Part shown: piece by piece, positions 8,732 to 17,900 of the stretch
Numbering within the stretch: position 1 is the first letter of the stretch
How the letters are laid out: each line of letters starts with the position of its first letter
Assembly (NCBI GenBank): GCA_003240775.1
Contig: QFNI01000020.1
Coordinates: 1 to 61,926 of the forward strand
Direction: 5' to 3'
DNA: 61,926 bases
Origin: Mesorhizobium amorphae
Lineage (GTDB): Bacteria > Pseudomonadota > Alphaproteobacteria > Rhizobiales > Rhizobiaceae
The notes under the pieces: model-generated
The model's input: the letters and a program-made list of their open reading frames with translations, nothing else
Database searches by the model: none
What the model was told of the DNA's origin: nothing
Translations under genes and position numbers: made by a program

Positions 8732-10132
8732 CTACTGCTCGCGGAAGGCGCGGCTCATCGAGTTGCTGATCGGGCTCAGCATGTATTCGAGCGCGGTGCG
8801 CTCGCCCGTCGGCACGATGATCTCGGCGGGCATGCCGGGATAAAGCGTGAGATTGGCCGTGGTGCGCGAAAGCGATGCGGGGTCGACGTCGATCTCGGCC
8901 GCGAAATAGGAAAAGCCCGCCTCGTCCGTCAGCCGGTCGGCCGAGATGCGCCGGATGGTGCCCGCGACCGATGGCGTCACGCTCTGCATGTAGGCGGTGA
9001 GCTTCACGTCCACTGCCATGCCCGGCTCGATCTCGTCGATGTCCTCGGGCTTCACGCGCGCTTCCACCACGAGCCGGGTGTCGTCGGGCACGATGTCGAG
9101 GATGCGCTCGCCCGCGCCCACCACACCGCCATTGGTGAACTGTGTGAGGCCGAGAATCGTCCCCGAAACAGGCGCGCGGACCTCCGTCAGCTCCAGCGTG
9201 GAGCGCGCGGCCTGAAGGCGGGGGATGATGTTCGCAAGCTCGTTCTGCGCTTCGCTCAGGCCCTGATTGGCTTCGGTCTGCCGGTCCTGGCGCAGCTTGT
9301 TCATCTGCATGCGCGCCTCGCCCTGGGCTTCCCGTGCTTCAGCGATCTGCGAGCGCAGGCTGCCCGTGCGGCCTTCCAAATCGACGGAGGCGCGCTGCAG
9401 GGCGAGAAGCTGGGTCTTGGGCGCCAGGCCGCGCTTGTAGAGGGTGTTCACGCCCTCCTCCTCGTCCTTGATCAGCTCCTGCTGGCGCGTGATGGAGGAC
9501 ACCTGGGCATCGTAGCCGCCGATGCGGGTTTCGAGCTGCTGGAGGCGCTGCTCCAGGATCTGCACCTGGGTCGCGAGCGCCTGGCGGCGGGTGTCGAAGA
9601 GAAGCGTCTGCTCGGCGATGAGCTGCTCGACCTTGCCGTCGCCCTGGCGGTCGAGCACGGAGGCGGGAAACTCGATCCTGTCGGCACCCTTGCTTTCGGC
9701 CGCGAACCGCGCGCGCTTGGCGCTCAGATTGAGCAGCTGGTTGTCGTAGACCTCGAAGGCGGAGCGCGCCTGCACGTCGTCCATGCGCAGGAGAACGTCG
9801 CCCTGCCCCACATGCTGGCCGTCGCGCACCAGCACCTGGGCAACGATGCCGCCGTCGCGGTTCTTCACGACCTTGCGGCTGTCCTCCACCTTGACCACCG
9901 CCGGCGCCATCACCGCCCCGCTCAAGGGCGCCAGCGCCATCCAGAGCCCGGTGCCCAGGATGCACACGCCGAAGATCACCGAGCCCGCCGTGATCAGGGG
10001 GCCGAAACCACGTTCGGCGCCCTCGTCGTCTGCGAGGGGAATCGCGACAACCGGTTGCTCGGCCTCGGGCGCCTCGTCTTCCGCCGGCTGGGGAGCACGC
10101 AGGAACTGCTTCTTGAAGGCGATCACCGACAT
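8732..10132 (-). CDS. Type I secretion periplasmic adaptor, HlyD/PrsE family
   Basis: 466 residues: a cytoplasmic stretch (about 1-45), one membrane helix (about 46-72, VIFGVCILGTGLWMALAPLS), then a biotinyl-lipoyl-like domain, a long alpha-helical hairpin (about 140-290) and a beta-barrel region with VRAPVSGTILGL. It links the inner-membrane ABC protein to an outer-membrane TolC channel. It is the last gene of the minus-strand set RTX protein, AP-superfamily protein, ABC protein, adaptor. No outer-membrane factor gene is in the window, so a TolC encoded elsewhere is expected. Confidence 0.9.
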   Translation of the reverse strand: MSVIAFKKQFLRAPQPAEDEAPEAEQPVVAIPLADDEGAERGFGPLITAGSVIFGVCILGTGLWMALAPLSGAVMAPAVVKVEDSRKVVKNRDGGIVAQVLVRDGQHVGQGDVLLRMDDVQARSAFEVYDNQLLNLSAKRARFAAESKGADRIEFPASVLDRQGDGKVEQLIAEQTLLFDTRRQALATQVQILEQRLQQLETRIGGYDAQVSSITRQQELIKDEEEGVNTLYKRGLAPKTQLLALQRASVDLEGRTGSLRSQIAEAREAQGEARMQMNKLRQDRQTEANQGLSEAQNELANIIPRLQAARSTLELTEVRAPVSGTILGLTQFTNGGVVGAGERILDIVPDDTRLVVEARVKPEDIDEIEPGMAVDVKLTAYMQSVTPSVAGTIRRISADRLTDEAGFSYFAAEIDVDPASLSRTTANLTLYPGMPAEIIVPTGERTALEYMLSPISNSMSRAFREQ

Positions 10133-10155
10133 GGGAGGTTCCCTCTCGTTCGCGG

Positions 10156-11934
10156 TCAGGAGGCGGGCAGCTTGGGATCGGCCCCGCCCGCTGCGATCGC
10201 GGGGCGCGGGCCGACGGTCACCGCCACCGGCGGTGGCGCAACGGGCTGGGCGGGCGTCATCAGCTTCGCCAACACCTCCTCGCGCGAGCCGAACTGCTCG
10301 ACCATGCCGTCGCGCAGAAGCAGGAGCTTGTTGGAAGAGTTGAGCGCCGACATGCGGTGCGAGATCACGACGACCGTGGAGCCCAGCCGGCGAAGTGCCG
10401 CGATGGCCGCGAGCAGCGCCTGCTCGCCATCGGAATCGAGACTGGCATTGGGCTCGTCCAGCACCACGAAGGCGGGAACGCCGTAGACCGCGCGCGCCAG
10501 CGCCACCCGCTGGCGCTGGCCGACCGACAGCATCGCGCCGCCCTCGCCGAGTTCGGTGTCGTAGCCTTCGGGAAGGCGCAGGATGAGGTCGTGCACACCC
10601 GCCATGCGGGCGGCGTCCAGCACCTGCTCGTCGCTCGGCTCGGGCGAGAAGCGCGCGATGTTCTCGCGCACCGTGCCCGAAAACAGCTCCACGTCCTGCG
10701 GCAGGTATCCGATATGGCTGCCGATGTGGCTGCGCGCCCAGGAATGCATCTCCGCCCCGTCAAGCCGCACGCCGCCGGACGAGGGCTTGGCGATGCCGAT
10801 CAAAAGGCGCGCGAGCGAGGACTTGCCCGCACCCGAGGGTCCGATCAGCCCCAGGCAATCGCCGGGAACGAGCGCGAAGCTGACATTCTTGAGAAGCGCC
10901 TTGGGCACGCCGGGATGGGCGAAGAAGACGTTTTCGACCGAAAGGTGCCCGCGCGGGCGCGGCAGTTCCATGCCGACCGTGGTGGAGGGGAATTCGAGAA
11001 GCAGCTGGTTCAGCCGCTCGAACGCCTGGCGCGCGGTGACCACCGCGTTCCACGAGCCGACCGCCCGCTCGACAGGTGCCAGCGCGCGGGCCATCAGCAT
11101 CATGGAGGCGAACATCACGCCTGGGCCGGAAATCCCTTCCAGCACCAGAAGCGCGCTGCCGCCCAGGATCGCCACTTGGAGGAACATGCGCAGGAAGCGA
11201 ATCGCCGCACTCCAGGTGCCGCCGCGCTCGGAGGCCGCCTCCTGTGCCTGGAGCATGGTGAGCCGGTCGCGGTTCCAGCGGCGCCCCAGGCCCGGCAGCA
11301 TGCCCATCGCGTGGATGACTTCCGCGTTGCGCAGCCCGGAATCGGTCGCGGCGTAGGAGCGTTGCCCCGCCTGGTTGGCCTCCTGAAGCGAAGGCTTGGT
11401 CGCATATTCGTTGGCGAGCGCGAGCGCGAGAAGCAGCACGGCGCCGAGCGTGGCGAGCAGCCCCAGGCGCCAGTCGATCACGAAGATGACGGCCAGGAAG
11501 ATCGGCGCCCAAGGCGCGTCGAGAAGGGTGTTCGTCACATTGCCGGCCAGTCCCTGGCGGAACGTGTCGAGATCGCGCAGGGCTGCCGAACGCGCGGGCC
11601 GGCCGGCGCGCAGGCCGGCACTCACCACCGCTTCCAGAAGGCGCGGCGCCAGGCGCCGGTCGAGCATGGTGCCGATGCGGATGAGGATGCGCCCGCGCAG
11701 TTCCTCGAGCGCCGTCATCACCACGAAGGCGCCGATGGCCGCGATGCTGAGATAAAGCAGCGTCGCTTCCGAATGCGAGGTGACCACCCGCGAATAGACC
11801 TGCGTCGTGTAGATCGGCAAAGCGAGGTAGAGCAGGTTCGAGCCGCAGGAAAACAAGGCCGCAAAGGCCAGCGGCCGCGCGCTTGCCTGCAGTGCCGAGC
11901 GCATCTCCGGCGCCAATCCGCTTGCGTTCTGCAT
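10156..11934 (-). CDS. Type I secretion ABC transporter, fused permease/ATPase (PrsD/PrtD family)
   Basis: 592 residues. An N-terminal six-helix membrane domain starts with SALQASARPLAFAALFSCGS, as in PrtD/PrsD proteins. The C-terminal ATPase has Walker A GPSGAGKSS, signature LSVGQRQRV and Walker B FVVLDEPNASLD. There is no N-terminal C39 peptidase-like domain, so the substrate should carry an uncleaved C-terminal signal, fitting the RTX protein at 12926. The Pro-rich tail after about residue 560 looks disordered. The adaptor follows 23 bases downstream. Confidence 0.9.
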   Translation of the reverse strand: MQNASGLAPEMRSALQASARPLAFAALFSCGSNLLYLALPIYTTQVYSRVVTSHSEATLLYLSIAAIGAFVVMTALEELRGRILIRIGTMLDRRLAPRLLEAVVSAGLRAGRPARSAALRDLDTFRQGLAGNVTNTLLDAPWAPIFLAVIFVIDWRLGLLATLGAVLLLALALANEYATKPSLQEANQAGQRSYAATDSGLRNAEVIHAMGMLPGLGRRWNRDRLTMLQAQEAASERGGTWSAAIRFLRMFLQVAILGGSALLVLEGISGPGVMFASMMLMARALAPVERAVGSWNAVVTARQAFERLNQLLLEFPSTTVGMELPRPRGHLSVENVFFAHPGVPKALLKNVSFALVPGDCLGLIGPSGAGKSSLARLLIGIAKPSSGGVRLDGAEMHSWARSHIGSHIGYLPQDVELFSGTVRENIARFSPEPSDEQVLDAARMAGVHDLILRLPEGYDTELGEGGAMLSVGQRQRVALARAVYGVPAFVVLDEPNASLDSDGEQALLAAIAALRRLGSTVVVISHRMSALNSSNKLLLLRDGMVEQFGSREEVLAKLMTPAQPVAPPPVAVTVGPRPAIAAGGADPKLPAS

Positions 11935-11978
11935 GATGCCTTCTCAGACGGGGCGCAGGCGAGGCACGGTGCCGTGCC

Positions 11979-12863
11979 TCACTGCGCCCGGACGAAATTG
12001 AAGCGTTGCGCCAGGCGCGAGAGCGCAGAAGTGCGCGTTTGGCCGGGCGCATGGGCCCGGCGCGTCACGGGCGCGCCGCGATGGCGGATCAGAAGCGGCA
12101 CGGTGGTGGTCATGGGGTGCATGATCCCGTGTTCCCACACGCCGTCCTCGCCCCAACAGTCGCCATGGTCGCCGCAGACGATGATCGTGCCATCCCGATG
12201 GCGCTCCAAGAGCGGTCCGAGCTGCGTGTCGGCGAAAGCAAGGCAGGCCGACTGGCGCTCGCGGCATTCGGCCGAGCGGTCCACGTCCTGAAAGGGCCGG
12301 CAGGGATTGTCGTCCGCTTCCCAGGGCGCGCCCTCGTGCCAGTAGGGCACGTGGGTCTCGCCCACATTGATGAAGGTGAAGGTGGGCGCGGTGGCCGCGC
12401 TCAGCCGCTCTTCCACCCAGGCCACCTGCTGCCGCAGGAAATAGGGGCCGGCATAGAAGAAATGCTCGAAGCTTCCGATGAGGTGGGCGGCCGTCGGCGT
12501 CGCAGGGTCGAACCAGCCCATGGCTGCCGTTCCGATCGTGGAATAGCCGCGCGCGCGGAACCCTTCCACGATGTTGCGCCCCGAAAGCTCGAAGCCTTCA
12601 GACCCCTTGCCGGGGTGCCCTGCACCCACCAGCTTGAAGAGCTTGCCGAATTTCGGATCGAGAAATGGCTCGGCCGCGCCCGGAATGCCCGGCGTGAAGC
12701 CCGCGAACATGGCTGAGTGCGAGCCGTAGGTGAAATAGCTCGGCGCCTGCGCCTGATGCAGCGGCGCCACCGCCCGAATATTCGGCGCGCACCCGTTCGC
12801 AAACGTGTCGAACCGGCACGAATCCAATGTGATGAAGAGAACGTTCTCGCGCGAACTGGTCAT
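11979..12863 (-). CDS. Alkaline phosphatase/sulfatase-superfamily protein without signal peptide
   Basis: 294 residues. The start NVLFITLDSCRFDTF matches the metal-binding opening of sulfatases and phosphodiesterases, and IIVCGDHGDCWGEDG with a following EHGIMHP supplies the later Asp/His ligands. Where sulfatases have CxPSR the sequence reads TYGSHSAMFAG; by my hand alignment the nucleophile position is Thr, so formylglycine cannot form there. Thr is the nucleophile in phosphoethanolamine and lipoteichoic acid transferases. No signal peptide or membrane helix is seen, so it is probably cytoplasmic. It is encoded between the RTX protein and its exporter. The substrate is unknown; phosphodiester or phosphotransfer chemistry is as likely as sulfate ester hydrolysis. 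Confidence 0.7.
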   Translation of the reverse strand: MTSSRENVLFITLDSCRFDTFANGCAPNIRAVAPLHQAQAPSYFTYGSHSAMFAGFTPGIPGAAEPFLDPKFGKLFKLVGAGHPGKGSEGFELSGRNIVEGFRARGYSTIGTAAMGWFDPATPTAAHLIGSFEHFFYAGPYFLRQQVAWVEERLSAATAPTFTFINVGETHVPYWHEGAPWEADDNPCRPFQDVDRSAECRERQSACLAFADTQLGPLLERHRDGTIIVCGDHGDCWGEDGVWEHGIMHPMTTTVPLLIRHRGAPVTRRAHAPGQTRTSALSRLAQRFNFVRAQ

Positions 12864-12881
12864 CGTTTGCCTGCGAAGAAC

Positions 12882-12905
12882 AAAGGGCGGCCGAAGCCGC
12901 CCTTT
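12882..12905 (-). terminator. Intrinsic terminator/attenuator after the RTX gene
   Basis: A perfect 10-bp stem, AAAGGGCGGC paired with GCCGCCCTTT, closes a four-base loop that is TTCG on the minus strand and is followed there by a T-rich stretch. It sits between the RTX gene stop and the next minus-strand gene, so it probably ends most RTX transcripts and lets fewer continue into the exporter genes. Confidence 0.75.
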
Positions 12906-12925
12906 GCTTTGCTTGTGGCGGCCGA

Positions 12926-14545
12926 TCAGGCGGTCAGCGGCGCGAAGCTGTCGGCGTTGACGGTGCCGGTGAAGCCGGTGATCTCGACGACCTGGTCGTT
13001 GTAGAGAGCGTAGGTGCCAGCCAGCGAACCGGTGGCGACGTTTGCAATCGTCACCTGACCTGCGGTCCCGTTGTCGAGAGCCTCGAGTGCCGCGAAGTTG
13101 GCAACCGAAGACGCGTTCACGGTGATCGCCGAGGACACGGCGCCGCCGCTGAACAGGATGGCATCCTGACCGAAGGCGAAGTCGGTGATGGACACGATCT
13201 GATCGGCGCTTGCCGTGTTTCCGGCATCGCGAATGTCGAAGGTGTCGTTGCCGATGCCACCGGTCAGCACATGCGCACCGAAGCCAGCGCCCACGTCAAT
13301 CGTGTCGTTGCCGGCGCCGCCGAACACCGTAGCCGTGCCAGCACCCGAAACGTTGATCGTATCGTTGCCGCCGTTGCCGAAGATCGAGGCGGTCTGGATG
13401 GCGTTTCCAGCCACGTTGGTCAGCGCGACGGTGATGACGTCATTGCCGTCGGCCGCGTCGGCTTGGCCGTTGCCACCGTAGACGGTGATCTGACCATTGT
13501 CCTGAGCGATGGCGAGATTGATCGTGTCGGCACCGAGGCCGCCATAGATCACCGAGCCATTGCCCACGACGCCTGGGTCTGCGGCACCACCACCACTGAT
13601 GGTGTCGTTGCCGGCGCCGCCGAACACGGAATACGTGCCGCCATTGGCTCCGAGCAGGTTGATGTCGTCGGCTCCGCCATTGCCGTAAACCTCGGCTTTG
13701 GAGTCCGCGAGAAGCGTCACATTGATGATGTCGGCGCCATCCGTGGGATCTGCCGTGCCATTGCCGCCGAAGACCGAGAACGAGGCGTCTGCGCCGGCCG
13801 CCACCACGTTGATCGTGTCGGTGCCCAGGCCGCCGACCACGGTGCCGCCATTGATGGAAGCGAAGATCTGATCGTCGCCACGACCACCGTAGACGCTCGC
13901 GTCACCCGCGCCGAACACGTTGATGATGTCGTCTCCGGCATTGCCATAGATGGCCGCAGAGGTGTCGGCAGCGAGCGTGACAATGATCTGATCGGCGAGA
14001 TCTTCAGCGTCAGCCAAGCCGTTGCCGCCGTAGATCGTGACGGACTCACCTGCGTTGGCCAGCGTGGCATCGATGAAATCGCCACCGAGGCCGCCGTAGA
14101 CTACCGAGCCCGAACCGAAGTCGAACAGCTGATCATTGCCCTGGCCACCGAAGATGCGTGCATTCTCGAAACCATTGCCGTTCAGGATGTCGTTGCCCTG
14201 ATTGCCGTAGTAGAGCGCGTTGTCGCTCTGCAGGATCGTGTCATCATCACCTGCGAGCCCAAGAACCACATTTCCATCAACGATTTCACCCGCAGCGGTG
14301 CCGATCGCGAACTGAAGGTCGGAGTTGGTGCCAGCCTGGAAGCTGGTCGAAGTGAGGCTTGCCAGGATCACCCCACCCAACACGGCTGCGTTGCCGTTGG
14401 TCAGCGTCACCGTGACAGAAGTGTTGGTCTGACTGATGGATGCGATGTCAGCAGCATCGAGATTGTCGAAAACGATGGTGTCGTTGACCGGGTCGAAAGT
14501 CGGGATCGAGAGATTGCCCGATCCACTGAAAACGTAAGTTGCCAT
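12926..14545 (-). CDS. RTX-type glycine-rich repeat protein, likely type I secreted surface protein
   Basis: 539 residues, acidic, with no cysteine and no signal peptide, all usual for type I secretion substrates. Calcium-binding nonapeptide-like motifs (GGAGNDTI, YGGRGDDQI, YGGLGADTI) run from about residue 113 to 440. They are spaced inside a longer superrepeat (see 13223-14032) rather than packed in tandem. A non-repeat head (1-110) is Thr/Asn/Ser-rich; the tail (445-539) is beta-rich, ends in a hydrophobic/hydroxylated stretch and probably holds the export signal. GGAGG lies upstream of the ATG. The exporter is encoded just downstream. Size and composition fit an S-layer-like or adhesive surface protein; no enzymatic domain is visible. 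Confidence 0.85.
   Translation of the reverse strand: MATYVFSGSGNLSIPTFDPVNDTIVFDNLDAADIASISQTNTSVTVTLTNGNAAVLGGVILASLTSTSFQAGTNSDLQFAIGTAAGEIVDGNVVLGLAGDDDTILQSDNALYYGNQGNDILNGNGFENARIFGGQGNDQLFDFGSGSVVYGGLGGDFIDATLANAGESVTIYGGNGLADAEDLADQIIVTLAADTSAAIYGNAGDDIINVFGAGDASVYGGRGDDQIFASINGGTVVGGLGTDTINVVAAGADASFSVFGGNGTADPTDGADIINVTLLADSKAEVYGNGGADDINLLGANGGTYSVFGGAGNDTISGGGAADPGVVGNGSVIYGGLGADTINLAIAQDNGQITVYGGNGQADAADGNDVITVALTNVAGNAIQTASIFGNGGNDTINVSGAGTATVFGGAGNDTIDVGAGFGAHVLTGGIGNDTFDIRDAGNTASADQIVSITDFAFGQDAILFSGGAVSSAITVNASSVANFAALEALDNGTAGQVTIANVATGSLAGTYALYNDQVVEITGFTGTVNADSFAPLTA
13223..14032 (-). repeat. Three long superrepeats in the RTX protein (period 87-97 residues)
   Basis: Copies begin at residues 172, 259 and 356 with near-identical openings: YGGNGLADAEDLADQI, FGGNGTADPTDGADII and YGGNGQADAADGNDVI. 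Each then has a hydrophobic strand, a YGNxGxDDIN-type turn, a short AxVFGGxGxD turn and a GGLGxDTIN turn. A partial copy lacking the opening precedes them (about 113-170). Divergence between copies suggests an old duplication. Confidence 0.8.
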
Positions 14546-14995
14546 TTAGCCTCCAAGCCCTTCTTCACCAGGGCAGATATGACTGTGCTGTCGCACACGT
14601 CCCCACGAATGACCGATTGCCCCTCGGCAACCAAAGCCTGGAAAGCATAAGCACGCCTCGCTCACGAGTCGCAAGTTCTAGTTGCATTGATTTTCGTCAT
14701 CACAACTGGGTAGTGCACAAATGACACAAGATTCAACCACGGCCCACAACCTGTAGGTGTCCCTCTTGCCCTCGGCCGAAGGGCTGGCGCGGCTGAGGGT
14801 TCACCGGACCCAGGGGCTTGGGATGTTCGGCGATCGTGCAAACGAGCGACTGGGAGATCTGCGTCTTCGCGCGACGCAGACCTGGAAACGCAGGGGCGTA
14901 CTCTTGAAATGGATGAGCGCGCGCGACCACGGTGGACGGAGCCAACCCCGTCGCCCGACTGGTGCGTCCGGCCCGCTATGCGTCCCCTCGTCCGC
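14546..14995. other. Intergenic region upstream of the RTX gene
   Basis: This 450-base gap on the minus strand lies between the sulfotransferase/glycosyltransferase fusion and the RTX gene. Bases about 14680-14740 are AT-rich compared with the neighbours and probably hold the RTX promoter, but no clear -35/-10 pair was recognised. Small open frames here look like shadows. Confidence 0.5.
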
Positions 14996-17900
14996 TCAGC
15001 GCGGCAGGGCGGTGAAATCCAGCACGTAGTCGGGCGCGGTGTTGTCGAAGTTTTGGTTGTAGAAGGGGTCGCGGTCGAGCAGTGCGCCCCAGCGGCTGCG
15101 CATGTAGCGGGCCTCGCGGCCGAAACGCTCCCGCTTCTCGGGCGTCATGTCGGAGCCGCGGGACGCCGATTCCAGGTGGAAGAGCTCGGCATAGGGCGTC
15201 CAGAGCACGCGGAAGCCCGCTTCGCGCACGCGCAGGCAGAAGTCGATGTCGTTGAAGGCGACGGTGAGGCTTTCCTCGTCCAACCCTTCCACCGCCTCGA
15301 AAGCCTGCCGCGTGACGAGAAGGCAGGCCGCGGTGACCGCGCTCATCTCCTGCGTCAGCGCGTAGCTGCCCCGGTAGCCAGCGTCCTGGGCGGCGGCCAG
15401 ATGACCGAAATGGCCGGCGACGCCTGGACCGCCGTCGAAGGTGCCGGCACCCAGGCGCACGCCGGCATGCTGCACGCGCCGGTCGCCGTAGAGCAGTTTC
15501 GCGCCGACGATGCCGATGCCCGGCCGCGAAGCAAGCGACACCATCTCCGTCAACCAGTCGGCGCCGATGACGTCGATGTCGTTGTTCAACAGCAGAAAGA
15601 GATCGCCCTTTGCCTCTTTCGCCGCGAAGTTGTTCAGCCGCGAATAGTTGAACGGCCTGGGGTCGGGCAGAATGCGAATGCGGCTCTCGCCCGCCCAGCT
15701 CGCGAAGAGATCACGCGTGCGCTGTTCCACGCTGCCATTGTCGACCACAAGGATCTCGATGTTGGCGTAGTCCGTGCGATGCAGGAGCCCGTCCACGCAC
15801 TGCTTGAGAAGCTGGGCGTAGTCACGCGTCGGGATGATGACGGACACGAGCGGCGCGGGCGTCGGCACAGGCCAGCGCACCCGGTTCCAACTCGGCACCA
15901 GCGGGCAGGCCTCGACCCTGGGCTTGTCGTCGAAACCTTGATGGGTCTCATCCAGGTAATCCTGGATGGCCTTGCGCGAGGACGCGATGCACTTGTCGAG
16001 GGCCGATTGCGAAAACGACACGGTCCCGCTCGGCTGGCGCCAGTGGTAGAGCACCTTGGGGATGTGGAGGATCTTCTCGGGCGAGGTCTTGGCGATCACG
16101 CGAAGCGCCAGGTCGTAGTCCTGGCTGCCGTCCACCCCGCTGCGGAAGCCCCCGACCTCGTCGATGAGCGAGGCGCGGTAGACGCCAAGATGGTTGATGA
16201 GGTTCTGGCCCAGGAAAAGGTCGAGGCTGAAGCCGGGCTTGAAATAGGGGTCGGAGCGCGTGCCGTTCTCGTCCACCTTGTCCTCGTCGGAGAAGACGAT
16301 GTCGGCGTCGGGCCGCTCGTTCAAGAGAGTGACGATCTCGAACAGCGCGTGCTCAGGCAAAAGGTCGTCATGGTCCATCAGAGCGATGAACTCGCCTCGG
16401 GCGAGTTCGAGCGCGCTGTTGGAGGCGGCCGCGATATGGCCGTTGGTGTCCCGCCGCATCCACTTGATGCGCGGTTCGGCGGCTGCGAGTTCAGTGAGAA
16501 CGGCCTTCACATGCGGCGCGGGCGAGGCGTCGTCTGCGATGCAGAGTTCCCAGTTCTCGTAGAGCTGCGCGCGCACCGAGCCGATGGCCTCGCGCAGCAC
16601 GGTCTCGGGCGTGTCGTAGACGGGCATGACGATCGAGAGCAGCGGTTTGTAATTCAAGGCCTTCGCCTTGCCGCGGATGGCCGCGCGATGATGCGGCTTC
16701 AGAGTGTCGTAGCGGCGCACCCAGGCATCGTAGGAGCGCATGCCGTGCGGCACGAAGGCGCCGGGCGGGAAATCGAGAGCGGGGCCGGGCGCCTGGTTAG
16801 GCGGAGCCTGCAGCAACAGGTGCTGGCTGTAGCGCGTCCGCAGGAGGCGCAGGCGCTCGCGCGTGCGCCAGGGCGTGATGGCCCACCAACCGGCCTTTGC
16901 GCCGCGACGCAGCCAGACCTTGAAGGAATTCGGCAACCGCTCGGCCACCCGATGCACGGGGCGGAGTGCACGCCACGTGGTGGAGCTGTGGATGGCGTTG
17001 ATCAGGGTGCGCAAGTGGTCATTCTCGCGCCGCACATGACCGACCTCGTGCTCAAGCCGGTCGACCACGCCGACCAGAGCTTGAGCCTCGTCCTTTTCCC
17101 TGCGCAGGGCGCGCATGTCGTCGTCCAGCCGATAGATGGCTTCATTGCGCTCACCGAGTTCGCGCTCGAAGCTCTCCGTCAGCGAACGTTCAAGGCCCGC
17201 GCGCTCTTCGGAGGCCGCTTGCTCGGCCCCCGCCAACTCGCGGCGCAATTCCTGGGCGATCGAATTCAGCTGACCGATCTCGGCATCTTTCTCCCGTCGC
17301 AGCAGCGCTTCCGCCAGATTTAGCCGGTGAATCTCCGTGTCCTTCTCCTGCCGCAGATCGCGCTCGGCAAGGTTCAGGTGGTGGATCTTGGTATCCTTGG
17401 CCGCCTGCTCCTCACGCATCCAGTTGAGGTAGCCGGAGAACACCTGTGCGGCGTCGCGCACTTCCGCTCGGATCGCGTCGAGCGACTGCAGCGCCGTCTG
17501 GTCGTTGGCGTCGGACACCAGCGCGGAGAACGCGTCCCAGGCTTGGGAAACGATCGCGTCCAGGCGGGTCTCGCTTCCGAGTTCGGCCGCCTGCTTGTGG
17601 TGGCGCAGGCCTGCGTCGAGAAACGCGTCGATCTTGTGCTCGATCCGATCCCGCTTCTTCGGCCATTGCAGCGAGAGGTCGCGCGACAGCCGGTCGGTCG
17701 CCGTGCGCCAGTCCCGCAGCAGCTCGTCATAGCCCACGAAGCTGCGCACCATGCCGCGCGTGTCGGCTTCGATGGCCAGCATGTGGTCGAGCCAGATCAG
17801 GAAGGTCTTGGCGCGCGGAAAGCCGTTGCGCTTGCCGAGCGAGCCCGCCACCTCGACGGGATGGCGCAGCGGGATGACGGCGATCGGCGTGACACCGGCT

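Noticed and set aside
11979..12863. Calling the protein a sulfatase that trims the sulfated glycan
   Set aside because: The formylglycine motif is absent and there is no export signal, so the attractive pairing with the sulfotransferase is not supported.
14733..15029. Small open frames on both strands between the RTX and fusion genes
   Set aside because: Composition is shadow-like and no ribosome-binding site precedes them.
14909..17323. 804-codon plus-strand frame opposite the sulfotransferase/GT fusion
   Set aside because: The minus strand carries unmistakable glycosyltransferase motifs in the same interval; the plus frame has shadow composition (runs of His, Val, Gly, Arg).
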